From Tissierella praeacuta DSM 18095 (GTDB taxonomy: Bacteria; Bacillota; Clostridia; Tissierellales; Tissierellaceae): 64,000 nt of DNA. The stretch covers positions 62,001 through 126,000 of the forward strand of contig NZ_FQTY01000006.1 of the NCBI RefSeq assembly GCF_900128955.1, read 5' to 3'. The position numbers and the translations under genes are program-made. The notes below the pieces were generated by a model. The model did no database searches. It had not been told where the DNA came from and saw only the letters and a list, made by a program, of their open reading frames with translations. This document shows, one piece after another, positions 7,733 to 16,550 of the stretch (positions within the stretch are counted from its first letter, which is position 1; every line of letters starts with the position of its first letter).

Positions 7733-8575
7733 CTATATCCATTCATTTTTATTTTTTAAAATGTAATTCTCCATCTCTCTTACATAAGCCTTATTTATTT
7801 CTTTTATTATTTCATTGTTTATAGAATTTAATTCTATATTATCAATTGTTGAAATAGGCAATACGTTTACAGATGTTCCAGACATAAATCCTCCATCTAA
7901 CTTATTTAAATCATCTATATGAATACTTTCTTCTATTATACTGATATTTAGCTTATTACATACTTCAAAAATATGCTTTCTTGTAATGCCTATTAATACA
8001 TCAGATGCTTTAGCTGTGTACACTTTATCTTCTTTTATAAAAAACATATTTGAACGACTTCCTTCAGGTATATAGCCTGATTTATTTACAAGTAATGCTT
8101 CAAATGCATTATTTTCTTTTAATGATTTTGCTACATTTTCCTTAAATGAAGTAAATAGCACCTTTGCATTAGGATTATTTCTTTCATAATGAAATAGTAT
8201 GGTATGTATACCTTTTTTATAAAATTCCTCAGGTGGATAAAAACTTTCAACATTATATACTAAAAACACCTTACCTATTTCTTCAATTTCAGTAGATAAA
8301 AGTTTTACATTTAATCTATCTATATTGTTTTTTAAGATAAGAGTTTTTATATCATTTCTTATGTCTTTTTCATCTTTATCTATGTCATATCCTATTATTT
8401 TTGCCGAATCTGTCATTCTTTGCAAATGGTCTTCCAGGAAAAGAGGAACTCCTTCTATTGTTCTAATTACCTCATAAACAGGTGGTTTTTCTATTTTATC
8501 AAAAATTTTTAAATCTCTTGTAGTTTCCAACTGTCCATTTACAATATAATAATCTTTAATTGCTTCTGGTTTCAT
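7733..8575 (-). CDS. PLP aminotransferase class IV (branched-chain aminotransferase / aminodeoxychorismate lyase-like)
   Basis: A 280-aa fold-type IV PLP enzyme. Visible family features are the early YEVIRTIEGVPLFLEDHLQRM block, FTSFKENVAKSLKENNAFEALLVNKSGYIPEGSRSN (ending in the E-GSRSN block that holds the cofactor) and FMSGTSVNVLP. The catalytic Lys is probably in the SFKEN segment. Sequence alone does not separate IlvE, PabC and D-amino-acid transaminase. A branched-chain role would feed the VOR-Ptb-Buk genes elsewhere in this window, but that is inference. It is last in the typA-cls-lipoprotein run, 21 bp after the lipoprotein stop. Confidence 0.82.
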   Translation of the reverse strand: MKPEAIKDYYIVNGQLETTRDLKIFDKIEKPPVYEVIRTIEGVPLFLEDHLQRMTDSAKIIGYDIDKDEKDIRNDIKTLILKNNIDRLNVKLLSTEIEEIGKVFLVYNVESFYPPEEFYKKGIHTILFHYERNNPNAKVLFTSFKENVAKSLKENNAFEALLVNKSGYIPEGSRSNMFFIKEDKVYTAKASDVLIGITRKHIFEVCNKLNISIIEESIHIDDLNKLDGGFMSGTSVNVLPISTIDNIELNSINNEIIKEINKAYVREMENYILKNKNEWI

Positions 8576-8596
8576 ACTTTCTCCCCCTTATTATTG

Positions 8597-9514
8597 TTAT
8601 TTACCCAATTCTTCAAGATTTTTTATTATTATATCCCTTTTAATTCTAACTAATTTTATACTATTTTCCTTCAATGATTTATTCATATCTTCTATAGATA
8701 GATTAACTTTATCTAATATCTTTATTTTGCTATCATTTTTTTCAAGCTTTAATCTAATTTTACTTATATCCTCTTCAGAACTTTTCAATAGTTCAATAGT
8801 TTTTAAATCATCTCCTTTTAAGCTGTTTAAATAAGATTGATAAGTAAGATATTTTAATCTATTTATTTCCCCCCATATTTCATCTTTATATAATCCAAAT
8901 ATAGGACTAAGATTTAACATAGTTTGACTACTATAATCATAAATTCCTATTATGTTCTTACCCTCAATTGAACTTGTTAAAGCATTTAAACTGTCCTTAA
9001 ACCTATTACTTATCTCAGAAGTTACGCCTTTTTTCATTCCTTCCGTTTCATAGGAGTTCCATTTATTGTGAATATCTTCTAGTTTCTTATTTATTTCTTC
9101 CCATTTATCTAATAATTTTTCATCTTTATTCTTATATTTTTTTTGCTGGCTATCCCTACTATCTTCTGTTTTTTCATCATTTTCCTTTCCTACTTTTTTT
9201 CCCATAGTTTCTCGATTATTATCTGCCCCCTTATTATCATCTTTTATTTCAATGATATTCTCTAATTGAGCTTTTTCTTTCTCTTCTGCCTTTTTCAATT
9301 CAAGCTTTTTTATTTCAAAATCAGTTCCATCTAATATATTTTCAATTTCTTCAACTTCTCTTAATATATCTTGTATTCCACTACTAATGTCCCCTAACAC
9401 TCTAGGTGCTTTATCCTTTTTCTCGAATTTAACTCCCTGATTTTTGTATGATTTACATCCACTTAATACAAATATAATTATTATAATCAATATATACCAT
9501 CTAATATTTTTCAA
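8597..9514 (-). CDS. Predicted lipoprotein, function unknown
   Basis: About 305 aa beginning with a lipoprotein signal (hydrophobic IIIIIFVLSGC, the Cys being the lipidated residue). The rest is highly charged: a Lys/Glu-rich linker (about 75-130) and several coiled-coil-like helices. A TTG start at 9514 fits the AGAGGTGAT Shine-Dalgarno better than the GTG at 9523. The C-terminal half has regular heptad-like spacing, but I recognise no named domain. Placed between cls and the aminotransferase and likely co-transcribed with both. Its RBS is buried in an inverted repeat. Confidence 0.7.
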   Translation of the reverse strand: MKNIRWYILIIIIIFVLSGCKSYKNQGVKFEKKDKAPRVLGDISSGIQDILREVEEIENILDGTDFEIKKLELKKAEEKEKAQLENIIEIKDDNKGADNNRETMGKKVGKENDEKTEDSRDSQQKKYKNKDEKLLDKWEEINKKLEDIHNKWNSYETEGMKKGVTSEISNRFKDSLNALTSSIEGKNIIGIYDYSSQTMLNLSPIFGLYKDEIWGEINRLKYLTYQSYLNSLKGDDLKTIELLKSSEEDISKIRLKLEKNDSKIKILDKVNLSIEDMNKSLKENSIKLVRIKRDIIIKNLEELGK

Positions 9515-9554
9515 AATAATCACCTCTGGATTATTATCTCCAGAGGTGATTATT
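9510..9554 (-). promoter_or_regulatory. Inverted repeat covering the lipoprotein RBS and start
   Basis: Arms AATAATCACCTCTGGA and TCCAGAGGTGATTATT with an 8-nt loop. It follows the cls stop codon, so it resembles an attenuator or RNA processing site. The right arm carries the AGAGGTGAT ribosome-binding site and the start codon of the lipoprotein, so folding would hide them. Confidence 0.6.
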
Positions 9555-9557
9555 TTA

Positions 9558-11012
9558 TTAAAGAATAGGAGATAACAGTCTAGAAAAAGACTCTTTTATC
9601 TTTACTATATTACTTCTGTTATTATATTCTTCTATAGTTATTTCCTTGCAATATTGCAAATCATCTAAAAATCTATCTGTTAGTTTTAAATTTATAGACT
9701 CATCATATAAAAATGCATTCACTTCAAAATTTAATTTAAAGCTTCTAATGTCTAAATTTGCAGTACCAACAGAAGAAACAAAATCATCCATCAATACTAC
9801 TTTTGAATGGAGAAAACCATTTTCGTAGGTATAAAATTTTACCCCTGCTTGTAAAAGTTCACCAATATAACTCATACTAGCCCAGTAAACAAATGGATGA
9901 TCTGGTTTACATGGTATCATGACTCTAACGTCTAATCCAGATAATCCAGCAAGTTTTAATGCTTCAAAAATACTATCATCAGGTATAAAGTATGGTGTTT
10001 CTATATAGACCTTTTCTTTCGCATTAGTAATCATCTTTAAGTATCCATCTTTTATACTAGGCCATTTTGAATCTGGTCCTGAAGATACTATTTGTATTCC
10101 CGTATTGCCTAGTGCCTCTTCTCCAATATAAGTTTGGCATCTAGTTATTTCTTTACCTGTAGCAAATCTCCAATCTAAAAAAAACCTCCATTGAAGGGAG
10201 CTAATGGCGGAACCTTTTATACTAATATGTGTATCCCGCCAATATCCAAATTTCTTTGACAATCCAATATATTCATCTCCAATGTTAAATCCTCCTATGA
10301 AAGCTTCTTCCCCATCTATTATACATATCTTCCTATGATTTCTATAGTTAATCCTTAAACTTATAAATGGGACAAATGGTGGAAAAAATATTCCAATTTC
10401 TGCACCTGATGCTTTAAGTTTTCTAATATATTTTTTTGAAAACTTTCTTCCTCCCATACCATCAACTAAAAGTTTTACTTCAACACCTTCTTGAGCTTTC
10501 CTACATAATGCATCTATTATTTTTTTCCCAAGTCCATCAGATTTAAAAATATAATATTGAAGATGAATATAGTGTTCTGCATTATTTATACTTTCTAATA
10601 ATGCTCTAAACTTATCTTCTCCGTCAAAAAATATTTCAACATTATTATCTTGAGTAAAAAATGATTCTGAACTAATTAAATGCATCTTTATTAAATCCTC
10701 ATACTTAATATAATTAGGATCCTTATATCTATATTCATCTTTATCTATTTGTTTTTCTTGAACTGTTACTAAATCTCGAAAACAATAGTCCTCCTGTTCT
10801 TTCGTTTTAAACAGCTTTTTCTTGCTTAAATCTTGACCAATAAATAAATAAAGAATAAAACCTATACCAGGTAAAAAAGTCAAAACCATAAGCCATAACC
10901 ATGTAGACGTAGGATTTCTTCTTTCAAAAAATACAAGTAATATAGCAAATAAAATATTCAACCATAATATATTTCTAAATATCCATATATAGGATGTCAA
11001 TAGGAGCTCCAT
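9558..11012 (-). CDS. cls: Cardiolipin synthase (phospholipase D family)
   Basis: A 484-aa membrane enzyme that condenses two phosphatidylglycerols to cardiolipin and glycerol. Two N-terminal transmembrane helices (about 7-28 and 36-58) precede two PLD catalytic HKD motifs, HRKICIIDG at His226 and HSKVVLMDD at His402, each followed by the conserved GG/GS-N element. Length and layout match bacterial Cls. The start 17 bp after typA and the lack of a terminator there indicate an operon with typA. AGGGGGAA precedes the ATG. Confidence 0.94.
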   Translation of the reverse strand: MELLLTSYIWIFRNILWLNILFAILLVFFERRNPTSTWLWLMVLTFLPGIGFILYLFIGQDLSKKKLFKTKEQEDYCFRDLVTVQEKQIDKDEYRYKDPNYIKYEDLIKMHLISSESFFTQDNNVEIFFDGEDKFRALLESINNAEHYIHLQYYIFKSDGLGKKIIDALCRKAQEGVEVKLLVDGMGGRKFSKKYIRKLKASGAEIGIFFPPFVPFISLRINYRNHRKICIIDGEEAFIGGFNIGDEYIGLSKKFGYWRDTHISIKGSAISSLQWRFFLDWRFATGKEITRCQTYIGEEALGNTGIQIVSSGPDSKWPSIKDGYLKMITNAKEKVYIETPYFIPDDSIFEALKLAGLSGLDVRVMIPCKPDHPFVYWASMSYIGELLQAGVKFYTYENGFLHSKVVLMDDFVSSVGTANLDIRSFKLNFEVNAFLYDESINLKLTDRFLDDLQYCKEITIEEYNNRSNIVKIKESFSRLLSPIL

Positions 11013-11029
11013 AATTTCCCCCTAAATTC

Positions 11030-12856
11030 TTAATTATTTTTCTTTGCCTTATACCTCTTAGTTCCATCTAATATTTTCTTTCTTATTCTAAAACTAAGTG
11101 GTGTTACCTCTATTAACTCATCGTCTTCAATAAACTCTAAAGCTTCCTCTAATGACATATTCTTAGGTGGAGAAAGTCTTAAGGCTTCATCAGATCCTGA
11201 AGCTCTAACATTAGATTGCTGCTTCTTTCTACATACATTTACATCTATATCTAATCCCTTTGGATTAGAACCTACTATCATACCTGTATATACAGGTATT
11301 CCAGGTCCAATGAATAATATACCTCTTTCTTGAGCAGAATGGAGTCCATAGGCAGTAGATTCTCCTGTTTCAAAAGAAATTAGAGAACCTAGTTTTCTCT
11401 TAGGAATTTCACCTTTATATATGGCATAACTATCAAATATAGAGTTGAGTATTCCATTACCTTTAGTATCTGTCATAAACTCTTGTCTATATCCTATAAG
11501 TCCCCTAGCTGGTATAAGAAACTCTAATCTTGCATATCCTCCATTGGATTCAGTCATACTAACCAGTTCTCCTTTTCTTTGACCTAGTTTTTCTATAACT
11601 GCTCCAACAAATTCATTAGACACATCTATAGTAACTCTTTCCATTGGCTCCATTTTTTTACCATTCTCTTCTTTAAATAGAACTTCTGGCTTAGATACTT
11701 GAAATTCATATCCTTCTCTTCTCATATTTTCAATTAAAACCGATAGATGCAATTCTCCCCTACCTGATACTTTAAATGCATCTGTTGATTCTGTTTCTTC
11801 CACCCTAAGACTTACATCTGTCTGTAATTCCTTAAATAATCGGTTTCTTATTTGTCTTGAAGTTACAAATTTTCCTTCTCTTCCTGCAAAAGGACTATTG
11901 TTTACAGAAAATGTCATGGCAATAGTTGGCTCAGAAATCTTTACAAATGGTAGTGGTTCAATATGATTAATATCACATATGGTATCACCTATATGAATAT
12001 CTTCTATGCCTGTTACTGCAATAATACTACCTACTGTAGCCATTTCTACTTCTGTTCTATTTAATCCCTCAAATTCATAAACTTTAGCAATTTTAACTTT
12101 GTTCTGCTTTTCAGGTTCTTCCTTATTTACTATAATTACCTCCTGATTAGCAGATATCTTTCCCCTTTCTATCTTACCAATACCTATTCTACCAACATAT
12201 TCGTTATAATCTATAGTAGATATAAGCATTTGAAGAGGTGCTTCCATATCTCCCTCTGGAGCTGGTATATTATCTATTATAGTTTTAAATAATATATCCA
12301 TACCCTCTACTTCATCATTAAAGTCTAAAGCAGCTGTTCCTTTCTTTGCAGAAGCAAAAACAAAAGGACAATCTAAGTTCTTTTCATTAGCTCCTAATTC
12401 AATAAATAAATCTAATACTTCATCAATTACTTCATTTGGTCTTGCTTCTGGCCTATCAATTTTATTGATACAGACTATAACTGGTAAATCTAATTCAAAT
12501 GCCTTTTTTAGAACAAATTTAGTCTGTGGCATTGGCCCCTCAAAAGCATCTACTACTAATATTACACCATTTACCATTTTAAGCACACGCTCTACCTCTC
12601 CACCAAAGTCTGCATGGCCTGGGGTATCTATAATATTGATTTTAAAATCTTTATAATATATAGCTGTATTCTTAGCTAATATGGTTATACCCCTTTCTTT
12701 CTCTATATCATTGGAGTCCATTACTCTATCTTCAACTACTTGATTAGCTCTAAAAACTCCTGATTGCTTTAATAGACTATCAACTAATGTTGTTTTTCCA
12801 TGGTCTACATGGGCTATTATTGCAATATTTCTTATATCATTTCTTGTACTATTCAT
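11030..12856 (-). CDS. typA: GTP-binding protein TypA/BipA
   Basis: A 608-aa translational GTPase. G1 is AHVDHGKTT near the N-terminus, G2/G3 include RGITI and DTPGHADFGGEVERV, and G4 is NKIDRP. It continues through the EF-G-like domains to the BipA-specific C-terminus (SLISFETGESTAYGL). BipA binds 70S ribosomes and aids 50S assembly and stress or cold adaptation. The ATG at 12856 has AAAGGA ahead of it; an in-frame ATG 45 bp upstream has no RBS. First gene of the typA-cls-lipoprotein-aminotransferase run. Confidence 0.95.
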   Translation of the reverse strand: MNSTRNDIRNIAIIAHVDHGKTTLVDSLLKQSGVFRANQVVEDRVMDSNDIEKERGITILAKNTAIYYKDFKINIIDTPGHADFGGEVERVLKMVNGVILVVDAFEGPMPQTKFVLKKAFELDLPVIVCINKIDRPEARPNEVIDEVLDLFIELGANEKNLDCPFVFASAKKGTAALDFNDEVEGMDILFKTIIDNIPAPEGDMEAPLQMLISTIDYNEYVGRIGIGKIERGKISANQEVIIVNKEEPEKQNKVKIAKVYEFEGLNRTEVEMATVGSIIAVTGIEDIHIGDTICDINHIEPLPFVKISEPTIAMTFSVNNSPFAGREGKFVTSRQIRNRLFKELQTDVSLRVEETESTDAFKVSGRGELHLSVLIENMRREGYEFQVSKPEVLFKEENGKKMEPMERVTIDVSNEFVGAVIEKLGQRKGELVSMTESNGGYARLEFLIPARGLIGYRQEFMTDTKGNGILNSIFDSYAIYKGEIPKRKLGSLISFETGESTAYGLHSAQERGILFIGPGIPVYTGMIVGSNPKGLDIDVNVCRKKQQSNVRASGSDEALRLSPPKNMSLEEALEFIEDDELIEVTPLSFRIRKKILDGTKRYKAKKNN

Positions 12857-12954
12857 AAAACATATCCTTTCATATTTAAAATCATTATATATCTTTAACA
12901 AAATTCATTTTACCATACTTTAATCATAAATCAAAATATAATATTAAGCTTTAT

Positions 12955-12995
12955 ATAAAAAATCAGGTCTATTCCTTTAAGACCTGATTTTTGTT
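12955..12995 (-). terminator. Terminator of the YcdB/SLH gene
   Basis: Arms AAAAATCAGGTCTTA and the near-complement TAGACCTGATTTTTT around AAGGA, immediately after the stop codon of the 13005-15101 gene. Confidence 0.85.
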
Positions 12996-13004
12996 GCTTA
13001 TTTG

Positions 13005-15101
13005 TTACTGATTAAAAATATACTTATAAATCATATTAGCTGCATCTTCCCTATTTAACTCATATCTTGGTTTTATATTTCCCTTTCCATCTCCTGTAAT
13101 TATCTTTAGTCCATAGGCAATATTTATATATCCTTTTAAGTCTTTTGATACATCTCTGTCATCTTTAAACATCTCTTTGTATATTCCCTCTATTTCAGCT
13201 ACTTTATCCATATTCATTACCCTAAGAATATATTTAACAGCCTCTTCCTTCGTAACAATTTTATTCGGATTTTTTTCTTCTTCTTTCATATAACCAGATG
13301 ATATGAACTCTTTATATATATCTTCTTCTGTTGGGTCATCTTTTACATACTGGTTCATTGATTTCCAAAGTAAATATACAAAATCTTTTTGTTTTATTTT
13401 ATCCTTAGGTTTAAATTCTTCTCCTTTGAAACCAATTCCATATTCAGCTAGGGTTATTATTTTATCTTTAGCATATGAGTTATTTATGTCTTTGTAGGAT
13501 ATTGGCTTTATATCTTTATATGCTTTCCCTGAATAATCTAATATCTCTCCTGTTATACCAGAAATTATAACAGGTTTATCTTTCTTTAATGTATATGCTA
13601 ATTTTATTTCAGAATTTTTATTTTCTGATTTAGTATAATCATAAGTCTTAACATAAATTAATTCTAATCCAATTTCATTCCACAATATATCATAAGCCTT
13701 GTCTGTTGAAATAAGATTATCCTTTGAAGGAAGCTTACCTCTAAACCAATCTAAATTATAAGAAATTACCTTTCCAGTAACTCCATCTACGCCTACACGA
13801 ATACTATCATTTTCAACATATATCTCTCCATCTTTCCTAATAAATTGAAAATTATAACTTAGTTGATTATCTTCTATATACTGTTCTTCTATTAACTCTA
13901 TTTCATTAAATTTAGAAGGCTCCATTTTTTTAATATATTCTTTTGCTATATTCAAAGCTTTGTCCTTAGATATTTGTGACTTAGCATTTGCTTCATGATA
14001 TACAGTAGTATTAAAATTCAATATTTCTCCCGTTTTAGCATCTAATCCTATTTGTATATACAAAGGTTGCTCCTTAGATATTTCTTTATAAAAATACATA
14101 CTCCATATATATTCTTCTGGATTTTTAAAATCACCATAAAGATTCTTATTCTCTAATTTATAATCAATATCTATATTTAGTAACTCTCTTGCCTTTTTTT
14201 CTGCTGATTTCTCGTCTAATAATCCTGATAATTTGTCAATAGCCTCTTGCTCTACGGGGGTAATGCCCATTTCCACTGAACTATTCTCTTTTAATTCTTC
14301 ACGCATTCCATAATATGGACCATAATGATTTAGATCTATCTTTTTACCTGTATAAGCATCTATCCCTTTATTTTGTTCTAATATGGAATAAGCCAAATAA
14401 TAATTATTCTTTTCTTCAGCTCTAATACCATAACGAACCCTCGTCTTATACATTGGTTTAATTCCAATTTCTTTCCTATATGCTTCTTTTCCTTTGTCTA
14501 AACTTACTACGTTTTTTGGTGAAGGAAAAACTAATTTTCTATCCCACTCAACATAATAACTCTCAATATCTCCAGAATATTTATTTACAGTTATACTCAC
14601 TGAATTTTGAGGAAATTGTATATCATTTACATAACGACTGAAATTAAAACGGTATTCTGTATCCATAGTATTTTCTGGATATTTTTCTGGAAGCAATTTA
14701 ATTGAATTTAAAATATTTGAATCTATTTTATTTATAAATTCCATAGCAAATTTTTGTGCTTCTTCTTTCGTATAATTAGGTAATTTTGATTTAGGTTCTT
14801 TATATATTGGTGAATAGCTATTATAAGAAATAATATTTCCCTCTATATCAGCATTGACATCAATATTATTTAACTTTCCAGTAGAATCTGTCCAGTTTAA
14901 ATAAAAATTGGTATTTCCTTCATATGAACTTACATTGGATGTAAATGTATCATATTTATCAGATATATTGAGGAGCTTTTTTACTTTAATTATTGCCTCT
15001 TGTAATTTTTTATCATAGTCATTTTTTGCATATGATGTACTAGGTAATAATCCACCAATTAATACTACAGCAGCTAGTAGCATTATGGATATTTTTTTCA
15101 T
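13005..15101 (-). CDS. Secreted YcdB/YcdC-repeat protein with C-terminal S-layer homology region
   Basis: A 698-aa exported protein. Signal peptide MKKISIMLLAAVVLIGGLLP ends near the SYA-KND site. Three repeated modules of YcdB/YcdC (PepSY-like) type follow, recognisable from the recurring pattern of ISYN or ILNFN strands next to a KxxAxxxAxxxI helix (about 35-180, 190-385, 390-545). The last ~140 residues look like SLH repeats, ending in LNREDAANMIYKYIF, which would anchor the protein to cell-wall polysaccharide. No catalytic motif is seen. It starts 11 bp after the RsbW-like gene and has a strong terminator. Confidence 0.82.
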   Translation of the reverse strand: MKKISIMLLAAVVLIGGLLPSTSYAKNDYDKKLQEAIIKVKKLLNISDKYDTFTSNVSSYEGNTNFYLNWTDSTGKLNNIDVNADIEGNIISYNSYSPIYKEPKSKLPNYTKEEAQKFAMEFINKIDSNILNSIKLLPEKYPENTMDTEYRFNFSRYVNDIQFPQNSVSITVNKYSGDIESYYVEWDRKLVFPSPKNVVSLDKGKEAYRKEIGIKPMYKTRVRYGIRAEEKNNYYLAYSILEQNKGIDAYTGKKIDLNHYGPYYGMREELKENSSVEMGITPVEQEAIDKLSGLLDEKSAEKKARELLNIDIDYKLENKNLYGDFKNPEEYIWSMYFYKEISKEQPLYIQIGLDAKTGEILNFNTTVYHEANAKSQISKDKALNIAKEYIKKMEPSKFNEIELIEEQYIEDNQLSYNFQFIRKDGEIYVENDSIRVGVDGVTGKVISYNLDWFRGKLPSKDNLISTDKAYDILWNEIGLELIYVKTYDYTKSENKNSEIKLAYTLKKDKPVIISGITGEILDYSGKAYKDIKPISYKDINNSYAKDKIITLAEYGIGFKGEEFKPKDKIKQKDFVYLLWKSMNQYVKDDPTEEDIYKEFISSGYMKEEEKNPNKIVTKEEAVKYILRVMNMDKVAEIEGIYKEMFKDDRDVSKDLKGYINIAYGLKIITGDGKGNIKPRYELNREDAANMIYKYIFNQ

Positions 15102-15112
15102 AACTCCACCTC

Positions 15113-15517
15113 CTAATTTATATGTTTTATTGCAGTAACTTTGTTTTTCTGGATATAGAATTCATCAGAAAGACCATTGACAATAACTAACCCCCTGCCA
15201 CAGCATTTTAAATCGCTAGGATCATAGGATTCTAAATTATAATCTATACCAGTTCCCTCATCTTCTACCTGAATCGTTAAAGTATTTTCCTTTACTTCTA
15301 ATGATAGTTTAACACATTTAGATGTAATACAATCATTACCATGTAAAACACCATTGATAACTAATTCATTGAGTATTAATCTTATATCAAACATTATATC
15401 ATTGTTCTCTATTATATTATTCAGTTTTTTTAAAACATCCTCAACAAAATTTTTTATCATATCCAAATCAGAACATACTATTCCGCTGTATTTAAAATCC
15501 AATGTCATCACTTCCAT
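15113..15517 (-). CDS. RsbW/SpoIIAB-like serine kinase (anti-sigma factor family ATPase)
   Basis: About 134 aa with the HATPase_c Bergerat fold: N box RLILNELVINGVLHGND, G1 box VEDEGTGIDY and G2 box CCGRGLVIVNGL. Anti-sigma kinases of this family bind a sigma factor or phosphorylate an STAS anti-anti-sigma partner. No sigma or STAS gene is adjacent, so its partner is unknown. The start is uncertain: ATG 15517 has no RBS, while a TTG just downstream has GGAAGTGAT at good spacing. Likely co-transcribed with the secreted YcdB/SLH gene 11 bp downstream. Confidence 0.82.
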   Translation of the reverse strand: MEVMTLDFKYSGIVCSDLDMIKNFVEDVLKKLNNIIENNDIMFDIRLILNELVINGVLHGNDCITSKCVKLSLEVKENTLTIQVEDEGTGIDYNLESYDPSDLKCCGRGLVIVNGLSDEFYIQKNKVTAIKHIN

Positions 15518-15684
15518 CTAATTATATTATTATATCTCTTAGTTTTTATTTTACCCATTTTTTTCCCAATATAACCTATTTGTATCATAAGTAAAAATAA
15601 AATTTTAATCAAAACTTTTTTATGGTTTATTATATGTTTTTTTGGGTATTATCTATATGATTACAAAATGAAAGGAGAATGTAA

Positions 15685-15843
15685 ATGGATAGATATGTAT
15701 GCGATCCATGTGGTTATGTATATGATCCAGCTGAAGGAGATCCAGATAATGGAGTAGCTCCAGGAACAGCTTGGGAAGATGTTCCTGCTGATTGGGTTTG
15801 TCCTGTTTGTGGTGCTGACAAGGATCAATTTTCAAAAGAATAA
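15685..15843 (+). CDS. Rubredoxin
   Basis: A 52-aa iron protein encoded by ATG 15685 to TAA 15843, after an AAAGGAGAA RBS. The two CxxCG knuckles, CDPCG (Cys6, Cys9) and CPVCG (Cys39, Cys42), bind one Fe; the conserved aromatic core ([28 protein letters not shown]) is complete. Rubredoxins carry single electrons, in anaerobes often to rubrerythrin or superoxide-reductase oxygen defence. None of those partners is adjacent. Monocistronic with its own terminator. Its short length means it is easily missed; long frames that overlap it in other registers are not genes. Confidence 0.97.
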   Translation: MDRYVCDPCGYVYDPAEGDPDNGVAPGTAWEDVPADWVCPVCGADKDQFSKE

Positions 15844-15873
15844 TTGGAACGATAAATCAATTGTTCTCTACAT

Positions 15874-15912
15874 AAAAACCAGTAGCATAATGCCACTGGT
15901 TTTTATTTTATA
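15874..15912 (+). terminator. Terminator of the rubredoxin gene
   Basis: Arms AAAACCAGT-GCA and TGC-ACTGGTTTT with a T run. It lies between rubredoxin and the convergent engB gene and may act both ways. Confidence 0.8.
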
Positions 15913-15962
15913 TATAAACACACAATGGATGAATTTTTTATGGAAACAATATAAATTCTTAT

Positions 15963-16550
15963 CTACATTAAAATCTCTTCAAATTTTTGCCAAACCTTAT
16001 CCTTATTTATCTTTTTTTCTGATGAATAAGGTATAATAAGATTTGTATCTTTTATTTCCAGTTTATCCTTTATTACCTTTATGTGTTTCTGCCAATTTCC
16101 CTTTGATATCTTGTCTGCCTTAGTAGCTATAACTATACCAGTATATCCAAAGGATTTAATCCACTGATACATCATTAAATCCTGTTCTGTAGGCTCATGT
16201 CTTATATCTACTATTAATATGACTTCTTTTAAGTTTTTTCTATCAGTAAGATATTTTTCAATTATCTTTCCCCATTTTTCCTTCTCTGATTTAGAAGCTA
16301 TAGCATATCCATAGCCTGGAAGGTCTACAAACCTAAAGCTATCATTTATAATATAAAAATTGATTGTTCTTGTCTTCCCAGGTTTTCCTGAAGTTCTAGC
16401 CAAGTTTGCTCTATTAATCATAGAGTTTATAAAAGATGATTTTCCAACATTAGATCTCCCAGCAAAGGCTATTTCTGAAAGTTCATCTTGTGGATATTGT
16501 TTTGGTCCTACTGCAATTGCATGTAAATCAGATTTAATTATCTTCATCAT
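15963..16550 (-). CDS. engB: Ribosome biogenesis GTP-binding protein EngB/YsxC
   Basis: About 195 aa, the usual length. G1 is [10 protein letters not shown], the switch region [10 protein letters not shown]3 DLPGYGYA, G4 ATKADK and G5 PYSSEK. EngB is needed for 50S subunit assembly. Several ATGs lie close together at the start; the one at 16550 (or 16547) has GAGG at proper spacing. It overlaps the lon stop codon by about 17 bp, so translation of the two is coupled. Confidence 0.94.
   Translation of the reverse strand: MMKIIKSDLHAIAVGPKQYPQDELSEIAFAGRSNVGKSSFINSMINRANLARTSGKPGKTRTINFYIINDSFRFVDLPGYGYAIASKSEKEKWGKIIEKYLTDRKNLKEVILIVDIRHEPTEQDLMMYQWIKSFGYTGIVIATKADKISKGNWQKHIKVIKDKLEIKDTNLIIPYSSEKKINKDKVWQKFEEILM

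Noticed and set aside
15653-15835. Minus-strand reading frame of about 60 codons over the rubredoxin gene
   Set aside because: Histidine- and proline-rich shadow of a well-supported rubredoxin frame; no RBS or family resemblance.
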